From Cristatella mucedo (taxonomy: Eukaryota; Bryozoa; Phylactolaemata; Cristatellidae), in NCBI GenBank assembly GCA_009760855.2, contig WPIO01000019.1, positions 6,141,001 to 6,205,000 of the forward strand: 64,000 nucleotides of DNA. Direction: 5' to 3'. Of the stretch, positions 1-10,518 are shown in pieces (the stretch's first letter is position 1; each line of letters begins with the position of its first letter). The notes beneath the pieces were generated by a model that saw only the letters and a list, made by a program, of their open reading frames with translations, had not been told where the DNA came from and ran no database searches. The translations under genes were made by a program, and so were the position numbers.

Positions 1-92
1 TCTCTCTCCCCCTCCCTCTCTCTCTTCCCTCCCTCTCTCCCTCCCTCTCACTCTGTTTCTCTCTGTCTTTCTGTCTGTCTCTCTCTCAATAG
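1..92. repeat. CT-rich simple repeat
   Basis: Imperfect (CT)n/(CCCT)n tract cut by the left window edge. It sits just before the candidate first exon and could act as a polypyrimidine tract for an acceptor at about position 96. Confidence 0.8.
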
Positions 93-132
93 CCAGATCT
101 TGCGAGAGAAATTTATCAAGAACGAGGCCTTT

Positions 133-186
133 ATGCGATTTTGTACTTCGACGTTTGGGAAATTCGCTAACGGTAGTATCGAAGAG
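133..186 (+). CDS. CHPF: Candidate first coding exon of the CHPF gene
   Basis: The large exon starting at 619 has no ATG before its membrane anchor, so an upstream exon is needed. Here an ATG at 133 opens 18 codons ending in GAG before the strong donor GTAAGA at 187. This end is phase 0, as is the acceptor ATCTCAG ending at 618. The frame is also open upstream of 133 to an acceptor-like CAG preceded by the CT repeat, so this could be an internal exon, or belong to another gene. Confidence 0.35.
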
Positions 187-3100
187 GTAAGAAATTGCAG
201 AGAAATATTTTGGCCTGGCCTTCGGATGACATATCTGCTGGGTGTCGGTCAGCAACTCGGGCTACCACGTTCGTCAGCTGTCGCATAATTAATGTTTGGC
301 TCCGCACCAGCAGCACGACAGCATTCAGGTGTATGTAAATTGCCCAGAAAGAGAACAACGTCTCCAAGGGCGCTATAGAAATATATTACTATTATAATTA
401 TTATCATTGCTATTACATGCTGCCGAGCCAGCAATTAAGGCTGTCCAACAGGGCAAGATACCGCCTAGCTGGAGTAAGAATGGCTTCGATGTGTCAAGGG
501 CTGCGGGAATTACTGCACTCGATGCTGCTCGCTGTATTGCCCGCGCTTGTCCGGAGCGCTGTCGGTCTGTCGTCGATCGGCCGCGCGTCTTTCATTGACT
601 CTAATCTTTAGATCTCAGGTCGATCGTACTGACAGCTTAGACGAAGCAGACGAGCCACCGCCGCCGCCTGCGTCGGACGCCAGCGACTACCGGCGGCACA
701 GGCTGTCTCTGCGATCTAAGCGGGTCGCTCGGTCGCTCGCGGCCGGCTGCGAGCGGTGCGTGCGCGTCGCTCTCACTCGAGCGATCCTGGGCGTACTAAT
801 CTGCGTCGGCTCCATTTCGAGCTGCGCCTCGTTTCTCGCCGCCTGCAAGCGAGCGGCGGGCGACGTCTGCAGCCGGGTGCTGCCGTACCGCTGGCTGATA
901 GCGCTCTTTGTGATCGGAGCGTACGCCGGCGGCCTGCTGGTCGAGAACGCCGAGCGTCCGTGCTCGCACGCGCGCGACGTGCCGCTGATGGCGGGCGTGC
1001 TCAGCCTCAAGCGCAGCCTGTTCGGCGAGTCGCCCGAGGACGAGCTGCTGCAGCCGCGCATCGTCGCCATGCCCGAGGCCGCCGAAGGCGCGGCCGGCGG
1101 CGGCAGCGGCTTGCAGCCCAAGGTCAAGTACACGCGGCCCGAGTTCCTGCGCACGGAGCTGGGCGTGCGGGAAAAAGTGCTCGTCAGCATTCTCGCCTCG
1201 CGCGAGTCGGCGGAGCGGCTGGCGCTGCCGCTGAGCCGGCTCGTGGCGAGCCGCTCGATGGCGACGCTGGTGTTCGCCAAGTCCGGCGACTACGAGTCCA
1301 TGCCCGCCGACTTGGAGGCCGTCAAGATCGACCTGTCCGAGAGGTCGACGTGGGAGTTCCCGCTGCGCGCGCTCGCGCACGTTCAGAGAAACCACGGCGG
1401 AAAGTACGACTTCTACTATTTCGTTCCCGACACCGTCTACGTGAGAGCGCAGGCGTTCGGCGACTTCATCGCAAAGGTGCCCATCACGACAGACATTTAC
1501 ACCGGCGTGCCAGTGGGGCAGCACCAGTTCTGCGACTTCGACGCCGGCGTCGTCTTCTCCAAGGTAGGCTCGCCGACTCTTCGTCGACCGGCCCTGCGAA
1601 CGCGCGCGCGGGCATTTCGATGGCGGCGCGCAGCGACGGGCCGCGCGAACGGTCGCTTTCGATCGAGACGCAATGCTCTCGCACGGCGCCGCCGCGCTCG
1701 AGTCGACTTGGCGGTGGCGGCGCGCTTGCCTCGTAAGATTCTCGCGCCACGCAAACGTTCGATGAAAGCGGTGAGGCAGTCTCGGCATGACGCCATTATG
1801 GCGCGCCGGAGAGTCGCGCCTCTCCTCGAGTACGACGATTGCGCTCGGTGTCGTCGTCGTCGTCGGGTGGCTCAGTCTGAGTTAGCGACAATCTTTTCTT
1901 AAAGGAAGCTCTGTCGCTAAACCAGACAGTGAGTCGGCCTGTGGTCAAGGAAAAATATTGCCCGTCTAGCGTTTTACATTACAAAGCCCCCAGTTATAAA
2001 CTATTCCTTAGTGCAGTTATCTTACAACACGATGCCTTAGCAACCCCGCAACGCCTGCAAACCTTAAATGATGCGCTCCGAAAGTGCCGTCGCCAGGCCG
2101 CCGCCGCCGCCGCGACGCGTCGCATCACTACCTTTAGCGCTACGCTTGAACTGTATTAAAAACCTCTTCCTCCATTCAAAATGCCGGACCGGAATTCTCG
2201 GAAACGGCATTTTCACAAGAGAGGAAATGGTGCCTCATTTTCCTCGAAAGCTTCTCCGCTGCCTTGTCGTCTGCTTTTGTCGTCTTTCTCCGCTGCCCTT
2301 GTCGTCGCTGCAGCTCTACTAGTGAGTGTGATGAGTCTTTTTAAGATGGTGAATGCAACAATTAAAACGACGCAAAAATGAAAAACCCAAATATACGTCA
2401 CCTGCCTCGTAGTCTCCGCTAGTCCGTCGCACACTTAAAATTTGAATTGGCCTTCGAGCGACGGACCTTTCGAGCGAAAGGAAGAGGCAAGCAGACGCGT
2501 GATTGGATGTCGCCAGGACGTGTACTTACAGAACAGTTTTATTGCCGTAATTCCGAGTAGATGAAATTAAAAATGAATGCACTCAGGGATTCCAGCCGTT
2601 CGAATCTCAGTCATTTCAAAATGCAGCGGCTACCGAAGGCGGCGTGGAATGCGGCAGAGCGCCGAAAAAAGAAGACTTTCGCCTCGAGCGGGCACCGATC
2701 TCGCAACCTCTGTACAATTAGGCCAAAGTTTCCGCTTACGCGCATCAGCCGAATCCCACGTACTTCGCGAATTGAACGAGTACTCTTACAATTGCAAAGT
2801 TAAAGCCGAAGCTTTGAAGCCCTGTTTTGAGCGTTGAACGATAAATTAGTCTCACTAGCTGTAATCGGAAGAGCCCTGGACCGGTAATCCAGACTGTCCT
2901 AAATGCCCCGGGTCGTGAAGTCGGTGCACTCAATGTCTCACTAACGGCGCGTGACAACCCGTCGAGCCGTTCTCGCCTGCTCGGCTTGTGTCGCGTGACG
3001 ACGGAGAAAAACGGTAGCGACGAGAGAAAGAGGCAGCGCTAGTTAAATTTAAGTTTAAGCTAAATCTCTAGTTTAATCGCTAGTTTAATTTAATCGCTAG

Positions 3101-6100
3101 TTAAGAGCAATTAAAAAGGCATCGCTAGTTAACGAGGCATCGGTAGTTAAGGATGCGCAATAGAGGCAATGCATTCATCGCGGCGACGACGAAGCCGCGG
3201 ATTTGTAGCAAAGATGAGCTCTGTTCTTAGGCAACGCGTTCAATTTCGTCCGCGATTTTGGCCGCTCAGCAAGAGAGCGACATCTAGCGAGCACCTGGGG
3301 GGGGGAGAGAGCACGGCGAGGCTAGACGAACGATGGAGGACGGTCGATCGCTCAACCTTCTTCGGCTGTATTGTACGCACGATAAGCAATGGCTGCAGCG
3401 GCCACATGCTGGCGCACGCCATTCCCAGCGCGTACGTGACGCCAATTTTGTGACCGAACCTACTGCGGCGCTCGCCGCGCCTCGTCTTGGGCTCGTGCCG
3501 AGAGGCTTTCGATTAGGCCGTCGCCGAGCTTAATGGCGCAGTGGCCGTTTATAAAACGCTTTTGCAGTGTTGATCGGAAAATGAATAATCACCAAGGCTT
3601 ACCACTCGGCTATCCATGACTGCCAGGGGAAAATGAAATAAATTGGTTTCGACTATTGCATTGGCTGTATGTAGATTTATGGATATCAGTTCTCAAAATT
3701 AAGATTTAAGCTGTATGGAAATTTAAGAATTTACGAAAGAAAAAACAACCAGTTTTTCATTTTTATGCATTTGAACAGGCATTTAACTTACGACGTAATA
3801 TATAGGCCGCATCAGATTTAGTTGAAAATAAGCTTCTACAAACTACTACATGTGCATGCACATGTAGATCGCGTTCGTCAAACAAATGCAAATTTAAAAA
3901 ATTATTATTTGCATTTCAAGTCATCTGCCCCTTAAGGACCGTTGGCGACAGAAGCTTCTGCTCTGCGGTGGGGGGCCTAGACTATGCAACTCGCTTCCAT
4001 AATTCATACGCACCGACACCTCTCCTGCTGCCAACTCTTGCACACCTTTTCCAGGCGTCCTGAGCTCCTTCGTTTATGCTACTCCCGTCCTCGACTGTCT
4101 CAAAGCCAGCTATGCTTATCACACTCTCTTAGTTGGCAGAGGTAAATTATGTTGACAACCTTATAACCTTACGCCTCGGCTTTGAAAAAGCGCCATGGAA
4201 AAGCGCTCTTGCTGTACACCCATTAAGTCTTTGTGAAGCTGCAGACGGAGATAAATTCCATTAAATTACCTTAAAAAGCCTATTTAATGTAAGGCTAATA
4301 GCATGCTTTCAACATTGAAGGTTGGTCATATTTCTTTCAAGTTTAGCTGTGATTATTTCACGATAGGTATCAGCTATCTCATGCATTGTGGCACATTAAT
4401 ACCGAAGTACGTCATCATTTTTGCCGTCTTGGTGAAGGGCAATCCGCTGGCTGGCCTCCATTCATGCGGACTGAATGCACATTAATAATGAGAATAATAA
4501 TAATACACTTGATAAAGCTCCCTCAGTGAACCCAATCTCTCTTTAGGCGCTTTACATTTGCTGCAAAGGAAACGCGATCGAATGGTGAGCGGTATCATGC
4601 TTGATAAACAACATGAATAACATGGTTAGGGGTAACATGCACAGGGTCAGCATGCAAGTGTGGTTAGTGGCAGCATGCACAGTCAGCACGCATAAGCACA
4701 TGAAGGACGAATCACAGGGACCCACTAAATGCTGTCCTAAATAGGTGCGTTTTTAATTTCTTTTTAAATGCGATCAAGTCAGGGGATGTTGTGACGCAAG
4801 TCGGGGGGGGGGAGTTCCAGGCTTTGGGAGCATACGAACTAAATGCACGGTCTCCAAAAGATTTGAGGTTTGCATTGAAACCCTTGCAAGTAAGACTTCA
4901 AAAATTTTAGATTGTCCTGGACAAAATTGCAGAAAATCTTCAAAACTGCACTCAACTTGCAACGGCGTCGTATACGAAGACAATTGGCTTATGCGTGGCA
5001 CGCAGCGTGGGCATGAAATGTTCGCCGAGTGCGGAGGTAAGGGCGCCTTACCGAGAGCAGAGGTATAGGGTGGCGTTACCGTTTGCAAAGGTAAGGACGG
5101 CCGAATCACGTAGCAGCTGCCTTCCGACATCAATAATATCAATGTCGGAATACTCTGAAATTAATGTCGAAAGCGGTTTGCAGGCTTACGGTGTGTGCTT
5201 TCTATTTTTTATTGACAGATGCTAAGCTACGTCACTTCCGTCCTTCAAATTCCAGCGTCAAGTCTGACACTCGATGCACTGCGTGATACGGACGGTATAA
5301 ATGAGTCTCTCGTGGTTTATCCAGTGGTGACTACCGAAGCATTTTACCGTCTTCACGAGTGAGTCTTGTTTGAGCTCTACCTAGCTGCGGAGCTAGCTCT
5401 ATCCAGAGTGAAGTACACAATAATATTTTACGCGCTCTTCAGTTTTTGTCTGCGAATTGAATGCCAGTTAATTTCTGAGTTGCAGGCTAGCTCTTGTTTT
5501 GGTTTTGACTGTGCCAAGCGGGCGATGGCAATAATCGCTGTAACTAGCGTGCACGCTGCTGGTCGCCGTAAAAGCATTAGCCAAAAGGGCATGTTAAGAG
5601 GTCAAGGTTAAGTAACCAATCCTCATTATCGTTTGCTTTATCTGCCAGCCACTTCCTAGCCTCCATGTTTGCGCAGCCGAGAGGCAAGCGGCTGCGTATC
5701 GCTCCAGACAGGATCTGAGGGCGTACGTAATGTTGGACGAATCGTAGGCTGTGAGCTTCGGATACGCTCCCGATCTTGGTGCAATCTGGTGCAATCCGAA
5801 TCGGATCGAGTGAAGCTGCAGCTAGGTAATTTGACCAATGACTGAGGATTTGTCTCCACACCCACACGCACACATCCACACACACACACCCACGCACACA
5901 CACACACACACACGCACACACACACGCACACACACACACATACACACACGTATGAATTACTTGAATTTCCAGTGAATTTCATGAATTGAATTTCATTAAA
6001 TGAAATTAAATGAATTTCAGTGTCGCTTTTTTGACGGCTCCGTTCCAACGCAGGAGCGTCCACCTAATGGCGCCGGCAAATGCAAAGATGGGATGTAATA

Positions 6101-9100
6101 TATTGCGATTTCTACGACCTTGATATTCGTCGAAGTGCATTGTATGAACACGAAAGGGGAAGGCTAGTAGCAGACTGCCAACCGGCCTGCTGCTTAGATG
6201 CGCTTTATAAGAGAATTAAGTCATAAACACGTATAGAATAAAATGCTCACACTATTATGACCGACCCTGTAGCCCGACGAAGCAGTGTTTTGGTCCACCG
6301 TTCAACTCGCGGTCCAGCTCTGAGCACCATGTGGCGTCATTGTGGACCGTCCGGTTAGAGTAGGTTTCTATTGATCTGCTCGGGCCAGAGGATTAAAATT
6401 CTCTTGCCCGATTATCCGCCGAGACAAGGACCGAGACGGTTGACAAAGCTTCAATGCCTTTGCAATAAGTAAATATTACTCGTGCAGAGACAGGTGTCAA
6501 AGTAGGTGACCGCGCACTTGAACTATTACGTCGCATAATTTAGAAGCTACGATTTCTTTCTTCTTTAGTCAAAGGCTTTCGCACAAGCACAGCAGGTAAA
6601 GCTCGAGATTTTCAAGTATTGCCTGCCTTGAGCAGCATCGATCAATTTCTTGTCACAGCACAACAGAAATTGAGGTGACATCTTTTGTTATTGAGCAGGT
6701 TGCTAGTAACCTCTCACACGCGGGTTTAATTTTTTTGAGGTGCGCAGTAGTTACAAATTAAGTTTCTGCAAGAAGTAAGTCAGATAGGGTCGTGGTCCAG
6801 AGGTTGGCAGCGATTGCCAAGTGTCGGGTGAAAAGAAAGACATGGGGAAATGACGTATGCTCTCATTGACAGCCGCTACAAACGAGTTAGTGCGCTGCTT
6901 AAGCGTCGCACTTAGCCTAGGCCCTAGAGTGGTGGCACCGCTGAAATGATTTAATAGTAAACTGAAACTGGCTCTGTTTTAGGTACTTCACTATGGCGGA
7001 TATTGAGAGCTTGAAAGACGCAATTAAGGACGCGGAGGTCGAAGCGTGGAGGACCAAGCTATTGCCACTCTCAGATCCATCAGCTGACATTATTTGGCCT
7101 ATAGGTGAGAGCCGGGTATGCTTTCGTTTTGGTGCTAGATAGCCGATTACTTGCGAGTTTTCTTGCATAGCCTTCGTGCCATTTGCAAGTACACCGAAGG
7201 CTTTGCTTGTTCCAAGAACTGAGGCCTCACCTGGAAAAGGCACATGTAATCTGTAACACATCGATCGTGATCTTAGATTTTGGTTTCCGAGATTAAAGTT
7301 TATAGATTCTTACGTGTATGCATGCTGTATTTCTATGAAGATCTCAAACTCTGATGTGACGGCCCCAGCTCTCACGATTCTCGTGTGCCGTAAGAAGCAT
7401 GCACAACCGAGTAACAGATAGCTGCGAACTCATTCCTCCACGGTGCTTGTTCGCACGCATTCGTAGTAATAGGCACAAATGCGACTTGAGGAGTCTCATG
7501 CAAAGGTGTTACCAAGCTCTTTCTGAAGAGGAGAACGCAGCTGATTTGATTTGAGCTATAAGCGACAGCTGCTGAGATTTTTGTTTGAGTTACTGAGACT
7601 ATTGGTCGCGGTGAAGTTTGAAATACACACGCACGACCTTTTCTTTTCAGGTACACGCCAGCAGACAAGGCCAGAAAAGAGGTTTGACATTAAGAGGTGG
7701 GACTATTTTGATATGACAGGAATTTATTATGACAACGAGTTCATAAACATCCGTCCTTTAACAGGTACGTGATCTGCACGTGGCGAGCGACAGCAACGCT
7801 GAAAATAGCTCGTAATACTTTTTTTGCTTGTTATTAGACAAACGCAGAGCATTACATTGTCGGTAGCTTTTTTGTTAGTTATTTTTTATAATTGTTTTGT
7901 CACAAGCATGAAGACGACGGTTATAACTTGCTTTTGATTCATCCTCACATTACTACTGGTATCCTCCCAATTCGAAAAGCTGCTAAAGCAATATTGTACC
8001 ACTTGAAATTTGTTGTCCAAGTCTTGGTCTACTGTTCCACCAATGCTTCTCGTCTGCAGCAAAAACGCATAAAGGGCCAGAGCTTGTGCCGATACCATAT
8101 ATTATACCTCCACCTACCAAGTAATTCACGACAGTAAAGTGCTTTAGTCCAAGACTATAACATAATTAATTGGTGTTGAATCCTGAGAAGACCTGATCTC
8201 TATCAATGCGCTTTATATACAGGGCTCGAGCCCACGACCTTGGTCTTTCAAGGCGAGCACCATAATCCTGGGATAATCACAACCTCTTCTCAGCGCTATA
8301 TAATGTGGGCAGATGAGACGCGTGCGATGGGAAGAGGTTGAGCAGTAGTTCCCTTGTCGTACAGTTCCCTTCCACCGGATTTTGAATTCTCGGTCCCTTT
8401 TCAAAAGTACCAGATCGTATAACTTCGAATAACATTATTTTAAAAGTTGATCCTATTCAACTGCCTTTTATGTGCAAGGGATTCACATAAACAACTAGCT
8501 AATTGTCACGTGACGACTGGCAGAAATCTGCTTGCAGAAAGCGTATTGAAGGTCATTAAAACATGTGCCGTAATGTGGCAGTTGTTTCGAGGCGTCCGCT
8601 TAACCATCGCTCTCTGCGAAGACAGAGGCATTAATTGTAATTGTACTTTAAAATACAACGGGGTGCTAAATACTTTCCAGTGGAGAAGTTAGCAGTTTGA
8701 AAGCGGTTGCTAGAAAAGCTGTCTCGATTAACGTCTTGGACAAAAAGATACGCAAACATACAGGACGGCGTCTGACAAGCTGTCGCGGCACCGAGGCTTC
8801 TAGCGTTCGCTCAATGATCGCACATGCTTCTGGCCTAAACAAAGGCTTTAGGCTTGCAGTTGTAAATGGTATTTTCTACTGAAGCCACAAAGAGCTTTTG
8901 TTACTTTGCTGTGCGATATTCTTGCATTAACGCGCCGACCATTTCTTTCGACACTAAGCCACTTCTTCATTTGCTAGTTTAATGGAGCGGTCTCAATGCT
9001 TCTCTCTAGTTGGGCCGGCTTTTATTGTGGCTAATTTTAGTTTTGATTTAATTCAGTCCTAGCACTACCACGGCATCATGCAGTTGGCCATGGTAAGCAG

Positions 9101-10235
9101 CCGGTATGACTTGCTGCATCCTATTCTAGAGAAGAAATTGGCCAAGTTCAAAGTCTGATTAGCTGACGCCACTCGTTTTTTAGGCGCCGACAAGCTCGAT
9201 ATTCAAGAAGTCGTGGAGAAAGCAGAGGAAGTCATTACAAAGAAATACCCTGACAAGTATACTTATCAGAGATTGGCTAATGGCTACAGGAAGCTCGATC
9301 CAAATCGAGGCATGATGTATATAGTAGATCTCGAGTTTCGCGAGACGCGAGGCTACAAGAAAGTCCTCAAACGAGTAGAGCTGCTGCGGCCAGTCGGCAC
9401 CATGGAGGTCATCACCATGCCGCCTGGAGTGGGTAGCAAGACAGCAATGCATTTGATCGTGCCTGTCCAATCAGACACAAGCTATGAACACTGGAGAGCG
9501 TTCCTGCGAAAGTTTGAATCTGAAATATTAACCCCAAAGTACGATGCCGAGTTGGTCGTGGCATTCACATACGATAAAAAAGAACAGGAAAAGCTAGCTA
9601 AGAAAGTGGATGTTTACCAGCCTCTCAAGGCCGAGCTTAAAACGCTTAAGCAGGGCGCAACAATTACAACAGTTGATGTAATGACGAACTCGCCGCCGTC
9701 TCAGCTGAAGATCATGGAGACAGTGGCCAAGAAGTTGCCCGCAACAAGTGTCGTGATGATCGTGTCGGTGGAGATCAACCCGTCAGTCGAGCTGCTTGAC
9801 AGAGCGAAGTCGCATACAGTGAAAACTAAGCAGGTCTACTCGCCCATCGGGTTCTGGCAATACCGTCCGGAGCTGGTCTACAATGACACGCGTCTTATTC
9901 CCGAGCTGGAAATCAATCGAGACTTTGGGCACTTCGAGACGAACTCGTACGAGCACATAAGCTTCCACATTTCCGATTTTGCGGACAGCCTGGCGACGGC
10001 AGCGAATGGCTCGCCGCCGCTCGTCGTCAATGACATCTACGAACTGTTCCTGTCCGCCGGCCGCCATCTTCACATAATGCGTGCCGTGGAGCCCGCTCTC
10101 AAACTGCGCCACAGGGATGTGAGCTGCGATCCAGACGAGAACCACTCGAGTTCTTGCAATAAGATTAGACAGTCAAACCTGGCTTCCAAGGCGCGAATGG
10201 CTCTTATCTACTTCAAGGACAAGGGACTCGTGTGA
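133..10235 (+). CDS. CHPF: Chondroitin polymerizing factor (CHPF-like), multi-exon gene
   Basis: Type II Golgi membrane protein of the CHGN glycosyltransferase family, which works with chondroitin synthase to polymerise the GlcA-GalNAc chain. Exons that join in phase are 619-1563, 5219-5358, 6983-7104, 7651-7764 and 9184-10235, with a probable first exon at 133-186. Hallmarks in order are a membrane anchor followed by ERPC, an ELGVREKVLVSIL block, FVPDTVY, RFDIKRWDYF, NGYRKLDPNRGM and a C-terminal IYELFLSAGRHLHIMRAVEPAL block. These match CHPF better than catalytic chondroitin synthases: the DxD positions read VPDT and VSVE. The block with a conserved GRC motif, normally between GVVFSK and the 5219 exon, is missing. 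Total without it is about 808 residues; vertebrate CHPF is about 775. No AATAAA was seen just downstream. Confidence 0.88.
619..1563 (+). CDS. CHPF: CHPF exon: membrane anchor and start of the first glycosyltransferase-like domain
   Basis: Phase 0 at both ends; donor AAG|GTAGGC. It encodes an acidic, proline-rich cytoplasmic start, two hydrophobic stretches (the second, RWLIALFVIGAYAGGLLV, is the likely signal anchor), a low-complexity stem and then the beta-3-glycosyltransferase-like fold from ELGVREKV to DFDAGVVFSK. The normal DDD metal site reads VPDT, as in the non-catalytic partner CHPF. Confidence 0.85.
3274..3435 (+). CDS. Weak candidate for the missing CHPF exon
   Basis: CHPF proteins have a block of about 40 residues with a GRC...GC pattern between the two neighbouring exons. 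In this interval one frame reads FFGCIVRTISNGCSG, which resembles that block but lacks the Arg. The flanking splice sites (CAAG acceptor, GTGACG donor) are poor. Given because no better candidate was found between 1564 and 5218. Confidence 0.15.
3930..4160 (+). mobile_element. Decayed LINE family B fragment
   Basis: The plus-strand frame reads TRFHNSYAPTPLLLP, matching the C-terminal region of the family B LINE better preserved at 17.6-18.2 kb and 11.9-12.4 kb. It is broken by stops and length changes. Confidence 0.6.
4485..4880 (-). mobile_element. LINE family A, 5'-truncated 3' end
   Basis: On the minus strand it ends in the family A tail (GCGCTTTA...CAAGTG followed by TTA repeats). It shares the GGGTCAGCATGCA block and the C-terminal coding remnant with copies at 14.0, 43.2 and 62.4 kb. 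Inserted inside the CHPF gene. Confidence 0.8.
5219..5358 (+). CDS. CHPF: CHPF exon with the VVYPVVTTEAFYRLH block
   Basis: Acceptor ATTGACAG ends at 5218 and donor GTGAGT starts at 5359. It enters in phase 0 and leaves in phase 2. The last residues align with the conserved CHPF segment HPVRDPVHMYQLHK. The split codon GA+G gives Glu and continues into the 6983 exon. Confidence 0.8.
5359..6982. other. CHPF intron with a CA microsatellite
   Basis: Contains an interrupted (CA)n at about 5855-5950 and a run of near-repeats of GAATTTCA/ATGAAATT (5955-6020). Nothing else recognised. Confidence 0.6.
6983..7104 (+). CDS. CHPF: CHPF exon, linker between the two glycosyltransferase-like domains
   Basis: Acceptor TTTTAG, donor GTGAGA. 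After completing a Glu codon it reads YFTMADIESLKDAIKDAEVE and ends in DIIWPI, the place of the AxWP segment in CHPF. It leaves in phase 1. Confidence 0.82.
7651..7764 (+). CDS. CHPF: CHPF exon with the RFDIKRWDYF motif
   Basis: Acceptor TTCTTTTCAG, donor GTACGT, phase 1 at both ends. RFDIKRWDYF is one of the most conserved CHPF/chondroitin synthase motifs and marks the start of the C-terminal domain. Confidence 0.88.
7765..9183. other. CHPF intron, with a weak tRNA-like SINE trace
   Basis: At about 8215-8300 a minus-strand segment with GGGCTCGAGCCC resembles the B box of the SINEs found elsewhere, but it is heavily decayed. No other feature seen. Confidence 0.4.
9184..10235 (+). CDS. CHPF: CHPF last exon: second glycosyltransferase-like domain
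   Basis: Acceptor TTTTTTAG ends at 9183; stop TGA at 10233-10235. It encodes about 350 residues of CHGN domain, including NGYRKLDPNRGMMY, KRVELLRPVG, a long GT-A-like core and VNDIYELFLSAGRHLHIMRAVEPAL near the C-terminus. The second-domain DxD position reads VSVEI, so this half probably lacks transferase activity of its own. Confidence 0.92.
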
Positions 10236-10332
10236 GTGCAACCACGCCTCGCCGGTTCACTGGTATGTCCAATCTGGCCCAATGTGACGCGGCCAGTTTG
10301 ACGAGCAATGCGACAGGTTGCTCCGCTCTCAG

Positions 10333-10338
10333 TTTATT
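10333..10338 (-). terminator. Poly(A) signal AATAAA, minus-strand gene
   Basis: TTTATT on the plus strand reads AATAAA on the minus strand, about 180 nt beyond the stop codon at 10519. It supports a minus-strand terminal exon here, only about 100 nt from the CHPF stop codon. Confidence 0.55.
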
Positions 10339-10518
10339 GTTAGTGTTTTTTCCGTTAACTGTACCGTTGCCTCTATTGCAGCAACATTTACTGGTCAGCT
10401 TTTACTTGAATGCAGAACGCATTTCCCTCTCAGCGCGAGCGCACAAACTTGAGCTTGAGGCGCGACGAGCGTGCGTACGGAGCCGCTACTCTCACTACGC
10501 CGTCGCTCCTACGAAACG

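Larger units (their letters stand above)
1564..5218. other. Large CHPF intron region
   Basis: Apart from the weak exon candidate and two LINE fragments listed separately, it holds a short AT-rich duplicated motif around GCTAGTTAA (about 3038-3150) and otherwise unique AT-rich sequence. One CHPF exon is expected somewhere here. Confidence 0.6.

Noticed and set aside
1564-1902. Continuation of the first long CHPF frame past 1563
   Set aside because: After the GTAGGC donor the frame becomes Arg-rich and loses CHPF similarity.
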